64,000 nt of DNA from contig WGNJ01000001.1 of the NCBI GenBank assembly GCA_016124635.1, forward strand, positions 124,001 to 188,000. Direction: 5' to 3'. This DNA comes from Alphaproteobacteria bacterium. GTDB lineage: Bacteria > Pseudomonadota > Alphaproteobacteria > Micropepsales > Micropepsaceae. The stretch's first letter is position 1. Each line of letters opens with the position of its first letter. The position numbers and the translations under genes were made by a program. Below, piece by piece: positions 52,985-60,728 of this stretch. A model generated the notes under the pieces. The model searched no databases. It had not been told where the DNA came from and saw only the letters and a list, made by a program, of their open reading frames with translations.

Positions 52985-53347
52985 ATGTTCTACAAAATCG
53001 GCGCAGTGCTCTACGTCCTCTGGGGCGTCGTCCACATCGGCGCAGCCGCTGACGGTTTCAGGCTGGCGAGGACCGTGGACGCCGAGCTCGTGCGCGCCCG
53101 CCTGATGCAGAACGCCTGGCACCTCGGCACGTTCGCGATCGCTGCAATCGCCGTTGGCGTCACCTTGAACTGGACCAACAGCGAGACCGGCTATTGGGTG
53201 AATCTGATCGCGGTGTCGGTCGCCGATATCGGGTTTGTGCTTTTCGTATGGGGGCCGAGGCACATTCCGGTATTTCCCGGCATCATCGGCCCCGTGCTCT
53301 GGTTGCTCGCCGCGGCATTCAGCACGCTCGGCATTCTGCTGCCGTGA
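52985..53347 (+). CDS. small four-helix membrane protein
   Basis: 120 residues with predicted helices at about 5-22, 43-60, 68-89 and 98-118. The first ends with WGVVHIGAAADGF, and NSETGYWVNL separates helices 2 and 3. A family is not recognised. It follows the TetR gene by 43 nt on the same strand, with AAGGAGAG ahead of the ATG, so may be controlled with it. It ends 6 nt before a convergent YciI gene. Confidence 0.65.
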   Translation: MFYKIGAVLYVLWGVVHIGAAADGFRLARTVDAELVRARLMQNAWHLGTFAIAAIAVGVTLNWTNSETGYWVNLIAVSVADIGFVLFVWGPRHIPVFPGIIGPVLWLLAAAFSTLGILLP

Positions 53348-53353
53348 CGGCCC

Positions 53354-53731
53354 TCAGCGTTGGCCGTCGAGATAGAAGCCGACCGGCCGCACTTCGACGC
53401 CCCATCCGATGTGCTCGCCGAGATGCGCCGCCGGATGGTGGGACGCGATGCGCCTCGCCTCCTCTGCGTCGGCGACTTCGATCATGAAGAAACCGCCGAT
53501 CATCTCCTTCGCTTCAGCGAACGGGCCGTCGGTGAACGACGGCTTGCCGTTCTTGGGGCGAATGCAGATCGTCTCCTTGGGTTCGCCGAGCGACGCTGAG
53601 AACAACATCTTGCCCGTGTCGCGCAACTCGGCATCGTAAGCCGGACATTTGCTGACGATCGCCTCGAGCTGATCTTTCGGCAGCGCGTTGTATTTTGCTT
53701 CGTCATAGTAAGCGAGGCAGAGGAACTTCAT
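53354..53731 (-). CDS. YciI family (DGPF) protein
   Basis: The ATG at 53731 gives 125 residues. The family core MKFLCLAYYDEAKYN and TDGPFAEAKEMIGGFFMIEVADAEEA (with the DGPF signature) is complete. These small ferredoxin-fold proteins typically lie near ECF42 sigma factors; enzymatic role unproven. It is the last gene of a five-gene same-strand run with a second YciI, SRPBCC, ArsR and GST. Confidence 0.9.
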   Translation of the reverse strand: MKFLCLAYYDEAKYNALPKDQLEAIVSKCPAYDAELRDTGKMLFSASLGEPKETICIRPKNGKPSFTDGPFAEAKEMIGGFFMIEVADAEEARRIASHHPAAHLGEHIGWGVEVRPVGFYLDGQR

Positions 53732-53739
53732 CGCACACC

Positions 53740-54162
53740 TCACCGATTGCTCTTTGCCTTGGCCTGCATGTCGCTGAAACCTTCGGCCGCTTGTTGAACG
53801 TCGGCGGGGAAGTCGTCCATCTCTTGCACTTGGCGCACCTCGATGACCTCGTTCGGGCTCCCAGGACAACGCTTCGCCCACTCGATCGCTTCCTCGCGCG
53901 ACTTCACGTCGATCATCCAATAACCGCCGAGAACTTCTTTCGCCTCCGCGAACGGACCGTCGGTGACCTTCGGCTTGCCGCCTTCGAACGACACGCGAGC
54001 GCCCATCGACGGAGGATGCAGACCGTCGAGCGCCAGGAGTATCCCCGCCTGCTGCAGCGCCGAGTTGTATTTCATCATCGCCTCGACGGCTTTGGCGTCG
54101 GGCACGGTGCCGGGAGCGGCGCTCTCATAGCCCTTCGGAATCATCAGCATCATGAAACGCAT
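53740..54162 (-). CDS. YciI family (DGPF) protein
   Basis: 140 residues, MRFMMLMIPKGYES at the start and VTDGPFAEAKEVLGGYWMIDVKSREEAIEWAKRCPG with the DGPF signature. It has a C-terminal extension of 25 residues rich in charged residues. A paralogue of the gene 8 nt downstream. Together with the one at 56740 it makes three DGPF genes within 4 kb, consistent with the ECF42-like sigma factor at 49616. Confidence 0.9.
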   Translation of the reverse strand: MRFMMLMIPKGYESAAPGTVPDAKAVEAMMKYNSALQQAGILLALDGLHPPSMGARVSFEGGKPKVTDGPFAEAKEVLGGYWMIDVKSREEAIEWAKRCPGSPNEVIEVRQVQEMDDFPADVQQAAEGFSDMQAKAKSNR

Positions 54163-54290
54163 GGTTCATCTCCATCGATTGTTGGCCACGCCGTCGAGAA
54201 CTGCCCGGCTCTACAAATGACGTCGACCGGGCCGCCTCCGGATCGACACCCGGGCCGATATTTTTCGGGGCCGCAGATTTCGGCCAAATT

Positions 54291-54749
54291 CTAGCCTCTG
54301 AGAACCTTGTCCAGCTTTTCGAGGAGTTCCTCCGTGCCGCGCTCTCGGCCTGATACGCTGTCGTGTCCGTCGAGAAAGGCGCCGTGCTCCGTGTAACGCA
54401 AAAACGTCCCGGAGCCGGACGCTTTGAACTCGACGGTCGTCAGCGACACCGAGATCCGCGTCTCGTCCATGTGCATATCGTAGGTCGAGATGATGCGTTC
54501 GTTCGGCACAATGTCATGGTAGATCGCATTGTAGATGTGAACGGGCCCGCCCTTCGGCCCGCCGCTCACGCTCTCCTTGCCACCGACGCGGAAGTCGAGC
54601 TTGTAGTCCGACTTCTTCCACTCGTCCGGTCCCACGAACCAGCGCGCTTTGGTCTTCGGGTCGGACCACGCCGCAAAGACCTTGGCCGGCGGCGCGGCGT
54701 ATTGCCGGTCGATCACGAAGCTTGCGTGTTCCACAGATCGCTTCTTCAT
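54291..54749 (-). CDS. SRPBCC/AHSA1 family protein
   Basis: 152 residues with the hydrophobic-cavity fold pattern: FVIDRQYAAPPAKVFAAWSDPKTKARWFVGPDEW, then DFRVGGKE, and GSGTFLRYTEHGAFLDGHDS. Proteins of this group bind small ligands or assist chaperones and often pair with an ArsR regulator, as here (ATGA overlap with the upstream ArsR gene). Role in the cell unknown. Confidence 0.9.
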   Translation of the reverse strand: MKKRSVEHASFVIDRQYAAPPAKVFAAWSDPKTKARWFVGPDEWKKSDYKLDFRVGGKESVSGGPKGGPVHIYNAIYHDIVPNERIISTYDMHMDETRISVSLTTVEFKASGSGTFLRYTEHGAFLDGHDSVSGRERGTEELLEKLDKVLRG

Positions 54750-55108
54750 GGCGTTGTCCTTCTCCGCTTCCCTTTGCTGACTGCCTCACCAAGCACATCG
54801 CCGAGCCGGTCGAGCCGGCGTTCCCAACCGGATCGCCGGTCGGCGATCCATCGTTCCGCGAGTCTGAGCGCCTTCGGTTCGATCCGGCAGGTTCGCACCC
54901 GCCCCTCCTTGCGCGAACGCACCACGCCGCTCGCCTCCAGCACCGCAAGATGCTGCACCGCCGCCGACAGCGATATCGCGAACGGCCGAGCGAGGTCGCT
55001 GACCGAGGCTGGCCCGCGTCCCAATCGTTCGATCATTCCGCGCCGCACGGGATCGGCGAGAGCCTGAAACACGAGATCGAGCGGCTCATTCCTCGCGACT
55101 GAAAGCAT
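54746..55108 (-). CDS. ArsR family transcriptional regulator
   Basis: 120 residues with a winged helix: FQALADPVRRGMIERLGRGPASVSDLARPFAISLSAAVQHLAVLEASGVVRSRKEGRVRTCRI. It lacks the classic CxC metal site of ArsR, so probably responds to a non-metal signal. Lies between GST (4 nt) and the SRPBCC gene (overlap), an arrangement typical for these pairs. Confidence 0.92.
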   Translation of the reverse strand: MLSVARNEPLDLVFQALADPVRRGMIERLGRGPASVSDLARPFAISLSAAVQHLAVLEASGVVRSRKEGRVRTCRIEPKALRLAERWIADRRSGWERRLDRLGDVLGEAVSKGKRRRTTP

Positions 55109-55112
55109 CCGC

Positions 55113-55766
55113 CTACGCCTTCGGGAAGTTCGCCCAGTAAGGCTCGGCTTCCTTCAGCGCACGCGCGAAGGACGGCCGCTTCGACAGCCGACCGAGATAG
55201 GCAAAGGCGTTCGGATGGCTCTCTGCGAACGGCCGCACTTGATTGGCATACGATAGCGCCGGCGCTGCGGCGCAGTCGGCCATGGTGAAGTCGTCGCCCA
55301 TCGCCCACGTCTTTTTCGACATCGCTTCGTCGACGAGATCGAGCGCGACTTTCAACGTTCCGCGCGCCTGTTCGACGCCGTAGGGATCCTTGTTGCCGTC
55401 GGGCGGCCGGATGCGGTCGGTTACCACCTTCTGCATCTGAACGTTCACATAGAGGTCGAAAAAGCGGTCGCGCATCCGCATTTGCCGCGCAACATCGGCG
55501 TCGGCCGGAATGAATTTGGTTTTTCCCGGATAGTGCTGGTCGAGATACTCGATGATGATGCTCGACTCGGGCACGAACTGGTCGCGCCCGTCGTCCACCA
55601 GGACCGGGAACCGGCCGATCGGCCACAGCTCCAAGAACGCCTCGCGCGACGCCGTATCCGCGAAATCCACGAGAACCGGCTCGAAGGCCGTGTCGTTCTC
55701 GTAAAGCGCAACCAGCGTCTTCTGACAGAATGACGACAGCGGGTGATAGTAGAGCTTCAACGTCAT
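55113..55766 (-). CDS. glutathione S-transferase family protein
   Basis: Using the ATG at 55766 gives 217 residues. The thioredoxin-like N-domain (LKLYYHPLSSFCQKTLVALYEND, with Pro and FVPESSIIIEYLDQHYPG at the cis-Pro/GSH site) and the all-helical C-domain (AMSKKTWAMGDDFTMADCAAAPALSYA) are complete. It conjugates or reduces electrophiles with glutathione. First gene of the GST-ArsR-SRPBCC-YciI-YciI run. Confidence 0.92.
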   Translation of the reverse strand: MTLKLYYHPLSSFCQKTLVALYENDTAFEPVLVDFADTASREAFLELWPIGRFPVLVDDGRDQFVPESSIIIEYLDQHYPGKTKFIPADADVARQMRMRDRFFDLYVNVQMQKVVTDRIRPPDGNKDPYGVEQARGTLKVALDLVDEAMSKKTWAMGDDFTMADCAAAPALSYANQVRPFAESHPNAFAYLGRLSKRPSFARALKEAEPYWANFPKA

Positions 55767-55870
55767 CGCGGCCTCGCCCAATAGTTTAGCGAACGCTTAA
55801 GTATCATTCGCCCCGCGCTCCGGCAAGAGGCGACGTTGCGGAACCTGTGAGAAAACGTCACCATCGAACC

Positions 55871-56311
55871 ATGTCGCTCGACAGCACGCTGTTTCTTGGA
55901 ATCCGCGCCGCGCCTTCGGAGGTGCAGCTGCATCTCGTCAACACCGGCCTCTTCACCCGGATCGATGACATCAACGGCTTGAAGCGCGTCGTCGCCGACG
56001 GCTGCATCGTCACGATCTTCCCCGACGCCGGCATGCATGATGACCCGCGCGAAGCCGGGCTTCAGGTCAACATGCGCCTTTCGTTGGCTTGCACCGAAAG
56101 CGCCAAGTCCAAGGCTTGGACGCTCGCAACCGTCCGTGCCGTCGTCAGTCTCCTCCGCGCGATGCCGGGCGACGTGCTGCTGCTCTATTCCGGGGACACG
56201 CCGGCACTCATGCGCAAGCACGGCCGGCTGATGCTCGACAAGCGCTGTGGCCTCTGGCGTTCGGACGTCGAACCCAAGGTCCTGCCGCTCGTCACCTTGC
56301 AGTATGACTAA
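55871..56311 (+). CDS. small conserved protein, possibly SitI3-like
   Basis: 146 residues from the ATG at 55871. A compact cytoplasmic domain: CIVTIFPDAG, then LRAMPGDVLLLYSGDTPALMRKHGRLMLDK. The last segment resembles the SitI3 group of Myxococcus immunity-like proteins, but I give this only moderate weight. No toxin gene is adjacent. It is divergent from the GST gene and convergent with the DUF2277 gene. Confidence 0.6.
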   Translation: MSLDSTLFLGIRAAPSEVQLHLVNTGLFTRIDDINGLKRVVADGCIVTIFPDAGMHDDPREAGLQVNMRLSLACTESAKSKAWTLATVRAVVSLLRAMPGDVLLLYSGDTPALMRKHGRLMLDKRCGLWRSDVEPKVLPLVTLQYD

Positions 56312-56328
56312 GGCGAAATTCCGGTCAG

Positions 56329-56616
56329 CTAATCGCGCGCCACGGCGAGCTTGCGATAACGCTCCGCCGAACGCGCCTTCGCCTTAGCCGCTTCGATCAC
56401 GCGGTCACGCGCAGGTTGGTTCGTCACCAGACTGTCGATCAGCTTGCGCGCCACCAGGAACGTCTCATCGATCGCAAGATTGAACGCTTCCTCGTTCGCC
56501 TTCGATGGCGCATTGAAGCCCGAGAGCTTGCGCACGAACTGCAAGGAGGCCGCCCTGATCTCCTCATCCGTCGCCGGCGGATCGAAGTTGAAGAGCGTCC
56601 GGATGTTCCTGCACAT
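56329..56616 (-). CDS. DUF2277 domain protein
   Basis: 95 residues. MCRNIRTLFNFDPPATDEEIRAASLQFVRKLSGF is the conserved DUF2277 start; the middle NLAIDETFLVARKLIDSL fits too. Function unknown; members are small and cytoplasmic. A possible remnant of another gene lies directly upstream (56640-56739). Confidence 0.93.
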   Translation of the reverse strand: MCRNIRTLFNFDPPATDEEIRAASLQFVRKLSGFNAPSKANEEAFNLAIDETFLVARKLIDSLVTNQPARDRVIEAAKAKARSAERYRKLAVARD

Positions 56617-56639
56617 GGCCCAATTCCCTCGAAACTGCT

Positions 56640-56739
56640 CTAACTTTCCGCCGCTGCCTTCAGGTCCGCAAGGCCCTTCTCAAAGCTCGATCCGACGTTG
56701 AGGTTGACCTTATATGTCCCCTTTGATCGCTGACTTTCT
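56640..56739 (-). pseudogene. possible truncated coding remnant
   Basis: Just after the YciI stop, an open frame without start codon encodes about 33 residues ending KGTYKVNLNVGSSFEKGLAD and then LKAAAES before a TAG at 56640-56642. Its composition and helical end look like the C-terminus of a small ligand-binding protein such as SRPBCC. Too short to be sure; may be a deletion relic. Confidence 0.3.
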
Positions 56740-57111
56740 TCAGTCGGCTAGATTCGACGGCATGTAGAGCCGCAGCGGCCGTATCTCGTAGCCGCCGGTA
56801 CCGGCATTGGCGATCGAGAGCTCCTGTGCGGTCGTGATCGCATCTTCCGGCGTTGCGCATTCGACGATGTAGAAGCCCAGCAATTGCTCTTTGGTCTCGA
56901 CGAACGGGCCGTCTTTCACGGCGGACTCCTGTCCCTTGCGCAAGCTCTTCGCCGCCGCCGTCGGCATCAAACGCACTGTCGGACCCAGGCGGCCCTGCTT
57001 GATCAGTTTCTGGTTGACGGCGTCGAGCCGCGTCATCACCGCGTCGTCCTCTTCTTTCGTCCAGGATTCCACGAGCGCTTCGGAGTTGTAGCAAAGGATG
57101 GCGTAAAGCAT
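56740..57111 (-). CDS. YciI family (DGPF) protein
   Basis: 123 residues from the ATG at 57111 (a GTG at 57120 is possible). MLYAILCYNSEALVESW and VKDGPFVETKEQLLGFYIVECATPEDAI carry the family signature. This is the PhnB/ECF-linked type. Third DGPF protein in the region. Confidence 0.9.
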   Translation of the reverse strand: MLYAILCYNSEALVESWTKEEDDAVMTRLDAVNQKLIKQGRLGPTVRLMPTAAAKSLRKGQESAVKDGPFVETKEQLLGFYIVECATPEDAITTAQELSIANAGTGGYEIRPLRLYMPSNLAD

Positions 57112-57142
57112 TGACCTCACCCGATCTAAGGATGGCCGAGTA

Positions 57143-57166
57143 TGCCCATCCGCGACGGGATGGGCA
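57143..57166 (-). terminator. strong hairpin after the YceI gene
   Basis: TGCCCATCC (57143-57151) pairs perfectly with GGATGGGCA (57158-57166), with a 6-nt loop. It lies 22-46 nt beyond the YceI stop on that strand and before the YciI gene. No T-run, so termination is plausible but uncertain. Confidence 0.5.
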
Positions 57167-57188
57167 CCTCAATCCATCGCGCGAGTAC

Positions 57189-57845
57189 CTATTTCGCCGC
57201 CGTGGCGAGTGGCGGTCCGTTCAGCTCAGTCTCGATAGTCACATCGACCCCATCGCCGACGCCCATGGTCGTGCCCGGCGCCGGAATCCCGAACGCGATA
57301 CCGAAATCGGAGCGCTTGAACGAACCGTGAGCCGAGAACCCGATCCGCGCATGCGGATCCATCGGATGTCCCGCGTAGCCGCCGTTGTAGGTCGCCTCGA
57401 GCAGGATCGGGCGTTTCACCCCGTGCAGCGACAGCTCGCCCGTGATGCGCGCGGTGTTCTTGCCCGTGCGCTCGACCTTGGTCGACCGAAACGCGATCTG
57501 CGGGAACACAATGACGTTCAGCCAATCCTTACCGAGCAGTTGGTTCAGGAAACCGGCCGGCGGCGTCGGTAGCAGCAGTGAGCGAGGATCGACCGTCGCG
57601 GTGATGGACGACGCCTCGGGCTTGTTCGGATCGAAATTCAGCCTCGCATCGATCGTCGTGAACTGCGCCGTATAGTGCGAAAAGCCGAGGTGATTCACCT
57701 TGAAGACAAGGCTCGTGTGCGCCTTGTCGATCGTGTAGACGCCGGCCGGAACCGGCGGCGGCGCGCTCGCGCTCTGGTGAGACGCGGCGAACGCAGGAAG
57801 GGTCGAAAGACTGATAGCTGCAAGCAAAGTTGCGAAGCGAGCCAT
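57189..57845 (-). CDS. YceI family periplasmic protein
   Basis: The ATG at 57845 gives 218 residues with a signal peptide (MARFATLLAAISLSTLPAFAA). The lipocalin-like YceI domain follows with YTIDKAHTSLVFKVNHLGFSHYTAQF, TLHGVKRP-type LSLHGVKRPILLEA, and RIGFSAHGSFKRSDFGIAFG. Family members bind isoprenoid lipids in the periplasm. It is divergent from the CARDB gene. Confidence 0.92.
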   Translation of the reverse strand: MARFATLLAAISLSTLPAFAASHQSASAPPPVPAGVYTIDKAHTSLVFKVNHLGFSHYTAQFTTIDARLNFDPNKPEASSITATVDPRSLLLPTPPAGFLNQLLGKDWLNVIVFPQIAFRSTKVERTGKNTARITGELSLHGVKRPILLEATYNGGYAGHPMDPHARIGFSAHGSFKRSDFGIAFGIPAPGTTMGVGDGVDVTIETELNGPPLATAAK

Positions 57846-58150
57846 AGGAAAAACTCCTCGTGTCCAGATACGCCGGGTTTTCGCCGGCCTCACAGACACG
57901 TCGCCCCACCGCGTCGCACATCGACACGGGCATCAAAGAAATTTTGCGAAGCAGTTTTTGGCCGTTTTCTGCGGCGGTACCGAGCGTTCGTGAACACAAC
58001 TCGGCATTTAGACTGGTGTTCCGACATCGATGCCACGTCTCAATCTGAACGGCAGATAACAATGTAACCGACGCTGCAGCGCCTCGCCTTGCGGGTTGAA
58101 ATGAGTGCGCACCTGCGCGACATGCGATCCGTCGAAAGGGAGGAACATCC
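57846..58150. other. 305-nt divergent promoter region
   Basis: It separates the YceI gene and the CARDB-like gene. GGAGGAACATCC lies before the ATG at 58151, with GAGGAAC as probable ribosome-binding site. No gene, terminator or long repeat was seen. Confidence 0.5.
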
Positions 58151-58660
58151 ATGTCGCATTCGGCAATGCTCACAACCGCAGCGTTGGCACTTGTTCTGGT
58201 TGCTTCCGCAAATGCCGCGGACGGCCGGGGCCCGATCATCACATCCACCCCGCCCGGTCCGCATCCCGGCGGCGTCATCACCGGCCCGCTGCCGGACTTG
58301 CGTCCGATTCCGTCGCGCGCTCTCATGGGCACGGTTTCGATCAAGAATTACGGACCCGGCCCCGCAGCCGCCTCGGTCGCAACACTCGTCTGTCAAAAGG
58401 TCGGCGTCACGAACGGCGGCCAGTGCCCGGACCCCGGCCGCGTGCCGGAGTTCGAGGATCCCGCCTACCCGAACGCCGTGGTCGTGCACGTGCCGGCCCT
58501 CGCACCGGGTCACGTTTACAGCCTAAAGCTTCCATTCTGGGACGGGCTGGCATGGACGTCGGGCTCCTACCAGTTGACCCTCAGGGCCGATGCGGGCGGC
58601 ACAGTCGCCGAAACGAACGAGGGCAATAACGTCGGCGTCGCCACCAAGGTCGTCCCGTAG
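58151..58660 (+). CDS. exported CARDB-like domain protein
   Basis: 169 residues: signal peptide (MSHSAMLTTAALALVLVASANAA), a short Pro/Gly-rich linker, and one Ig-like CARDB domain (LMGTVSIKNYGPGPAAASVATLVC, VPALAPGHVYSLKLPFW, YQLTLRADAGGTVAETNEGNNV). CARDB domains occur in surface and adhesion-like proteins. Two Cys (in ATLVCQ and GGQCPD) may form a disulfide. A terminator follows. Function unknown. Confidence 0.82.
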   Translation: MSHSAMLTTAALALVLVASANAADGRGPIITSTPPGPHPGGVITGPLPDLRPIPSRALMGTVSIKNYGPGPAAASVATLVCQKVGVTNGGQCPDPGRVPEFEDPAYPNAVVVHVPALAPGHVYSLKLPFWDGLAWTSGSYQLTLRADAGGTVAETNEGNNVGVATKVVP

Positions 58661-58685
58661 CGCATCTTGAAGATCAGTCCGTCGG

Positions 58686-58718
58686 GCGCGCCGCGGAAAA
58701 TGCGGCGCGCCTCTCTTG
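58686..58718 (+). terminator. terminator after the CARDB-like gene
   Basis: GCGCGCCGC (58686-58694) and GCGGCGCGC (58702-58710) are perfect 9-bp arms around GGAAAAT, followed by a pyrimidine run CTCTCTTG. Confidence 0.8.
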
Positions 58719-58736
58719 TATTCAATTACATAAGCA

Positions 58737-58746
58737 GTTATATAAC
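58737..58746. promoter_or_regulatory. AT-rich palindrome, candidate MarR operator
   Basis: GTTATATAAC (58737-58746) is a perfect 10-bp palindrome in an AT-rich patch 25 nt before the MarR start. The same patch could act as a -10 box. AT-rich symmetrical sites near their own gene are normal for MarR repressors. Confidence 0.5.
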
Positions 58747-58771
58747 ATGATATCTTATTTGGGGCCTTCGC

Positions 58772-59305
58772 ATGCCTGAGGATATCGTCCGCAAGATGGG
58801 ATTTCTCTGCCTCGGCAGCCGCATGAAGCGCATTGGCGAACGCATGCAAGCCGATGTCGCGCGTTTCATCGAACAGTCGGGCCTTAGCGTTCAACCCAGC
58901 CAATATCCGCTCCTCCTCGCCGTCGAGCAAAATGGTCCGCTCACCATCGGCGAGCTGAGCGAGGCTGTCGGCGTCAGCCAGCCGGGCACCACGCGCAACG
59001 TTGCACGCTTGATCGACATGGGATTGCTGGAGGCCGCGACCGATGCCCGCGATCAGCGGCAGAAGCCGGTGACGCTTTCGGCCGCGGGCCGGCGGTTGAT
59101 GGAGCGATCCAGGCATGAGATCTGGCCGTTCGTCGAAGCGGCCGTCAGAGAGATTTGCGGCGACCTCAAAGGGCCGCTGCTCACGCAACTCACCGCAATC
59201 GAAGAAGGCCTGGCTGAAGCGCCGCTCGATCGCCGCGCCGCCGCTCGCATCGCAAAGTCCGGACCATCGCGCAAATCGTCGGCGTTGAAGAGGGCGGCGC
59301 GATGA
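58772..59305 (+). CDS. MarR family transcriptional regulator
   Basis: 177 residues with the winged-helix core LLLAVEQNGPLTIGELSEAVGVSQPGTTRNVARLIDMGLLEAATDARDQRQKPVTLSAAG. The C-terminus is Ala/Lys-rich. It overlaps the GNAT gene by 4 nt (ATGA), a two-gene unit with a methyltransferase gene after it. Probably autoregulated from the AT-rich palindrome upstream. Confidence 0.92.
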   Translation: MPEDIVRKMGFLCLGSRMKRIGERMQADVARFIEQSGLSVQPSQYPLLLAVEQNGPLTIGELSEAVGVSQPGTTRNVARLIDMGLLEAATDARDQRQKPVTLSAAGRRLMERSRHEIWPFVEAAVREICGDLKGPLLTQLTAIEEGLAEAPLDRRAAARIAKSGPSRKSSALKRAAR

Positions 59306-59982
59306 CGACAGAGATGCTCGACCGCCCGATTTGGCATGCTCTGCGAACGCGCCAAGCCGCCTTCGCCATCGGCAACGATCGCGCGGTCCGCTTTCAGCCC
59401 GATGTCGAGCCGTTCGCGGCCACCGCCGACGACAGCGCCAAGAGCCTCGATGCATTGGCCAGGCTGCTCGCGCCCGGCGAAGTGGTCGTGCTGCTTCAAT
59501 CGACGGAGATCCCCTGCCCGCCCGGCATGACGATCGAAACCAAGGTTGCAGGCGTTCAGATGGTGTTGAACGCTCTCAGAGAGCCGAGAGGCAAGGCGAA
59601 CATCGAGTTGCTCACCGAGGCGGACGCACCGGCGATGATCGAGCTTGCGACGCTCACCAAGCCCGGCCCTTTCCTCGCGCGCACGCATACGCTCGGCACA
59701 TTTTTCGGCGTCAAAGAAAATGGCCGGCTGATCGCAATGGCTGGCGAGCGCATGAAGCTGCCCGGTTTCACCGAACTAAGCGGCGTCTGCACGCATCCCG
59801 ATTCTCGCGGCCGGGGACTTGCGGCTCTGCTCTCCTATCACGTCGCGACGAAAATCTTGGATCGCAGAGAAACACCGTTCCTGCACGCCTTCGCCGACAA
59901 TCGCGCCGCCATCAGCGTTTACGAGGCGCTCGGCTTCAAACTGCGGCACAAAGTCGTCGTCACGGTTCTGAAACGCTTGTAA
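59302..59982 (+). CDS. GNAT family N-acetyltransferase
   Basis: 226 residues. The acetyl-CoA motif is CTHPDSRGRGLAALLSYHVATKIL in the C-terminal half, then FLHAFADNRAAISVYEALGFKLRH, the FR47/GNAT pattern. The N-terminal half (about 1-100) is a divergent GNAT-like part with a CPPG segment. Translationally coupled to the MarR gene. Substrate unknown; resistance or detoxification is possible. Confidence 0.9.
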   Translation: MTTEMLDRPIWHALRTRQAAFAIGNDRAVRFQPDVEPFAATADDSAKSLDALARLLAPGEVVVLLQSTEIPCPPGMTIETKVAGVQMVLNALREPRGKANIELLTEADAPAMIELATLTKPGPFLARTHTLGTFFGVKENGRLIAMAGERMKLPGFTELSGVCTHPDSRGRGLAALLSYHVATKILDRRETPFLHAFADNRAAISVYEALGFKLRHKVVVTVLKRL

Positions 59983-60041
59983 AGTCTGCTCGCTCGCCCG
60001 CCTGTTCGCACGACATTGCGGCAATACATGGGGCAAACATC

Positions 60042-60710
60042 ATGACGCAGACTCACGTATTCACGCACACGCAGGCCAAACGCTACTACGATTGGATGGG
60101 CGCCAAGCTCGACACCCAGTCGTTCTATGAAGCGCCGCCCCAGCGCGATCTCGCCGCTCATCTCTCGCTCAAGACGTGCCGCGCGATCGTTGAGTTCGGT
60201 TGCGGCACCGCGCGGTTCGCGGCGGAACTGCTCAGCGGCGAGGTGCCGCCGAAAGCGACCTATCTCGGCATCGACGTCAGCGCCACCATGGTCGACCTGT
60301 CGCGCAAGCGTTTAGCGAAATTCGGAGACCGCGCCAGCGTCAAGCAGTCCGACGGCACGCCCCACATCGACGCGCCCGACGGCGCCTTCGATCGCTTCAT
60401 CTGCAGCTATGTTCTCGAGCTTCTGACGGAAGACGAGATTCAAGCCGTGCTCGCTGAAGCCCATCGCGTGCTCGAACCGGGTGGGCTGCTTGGCATTACC
60501 GTCCTGACGAGCGGCCCGACGACGGCTTCGGGCGCCGTTTCGACCATTTGGAGCGCCTTGCATCGCCTGTCGCCTTGGATTGTCGGCGGCTGCCGCCCGA
60601 TTGAGCTACGCCCGCGCATTCCGTTGGACGCGTGGCGCATCGTCTATCGCAACTGCCTCACGCCCGTTGTCGTTCCGTCTGAAATCGTGGTCGCGCAGCG
60701 GCTCCCGTAA
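60042..60710 (+). CDS. class I SAM-dependent methyltransferase
   Basis: 222 residues from the ATG at 60042; earlier in-frame codons back to 59331 have no match. SAM motif IVEFGCGTARFAAEL, acidic post-I GIDVSATMVDLSRKR, and motif IV-like DRFICSYVLELLTEDE; ending ITVLTSGPTTASGAVSTIW. It has an N-terminal YYDWMGAKLDTQSFYE segment of the UbiE/PmtA-like phospholipid methyltransferase group, substrate unclear. 59 nt after the GNAT gene. Confidence 0.88.
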   Translation: MTQTHVFTHTQAKRYYDWMGAKLDTQSFYEAPPQRDLAAHLSLKTCRAIVEFGCGTARFAAELLSGEVPPKATYLGIDVSATMVDLSRKRLAKFGDRASVKQSDGTPHIDAPDGAFDRFICSYVLELLTEDEIQAVLAEAHRVLEPGGLLGITVLTSGPTTASGAVSTIWSALHRLSPWIVGGCRPIELRPRIPLDAWRIVYRNCLTPVVVPSEIVVAQRLP

Positions 60711-60728
60711 GCACCGCTCGAAGTAGGC

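Noticed and set aside
55763-56221. Minus-strand frame opposite the SitI3-like gene
   Set aside because: The plus-strand frame has a better ribosome-binding context and a compact-domain composition; the antisense frame overlaps the GST start.
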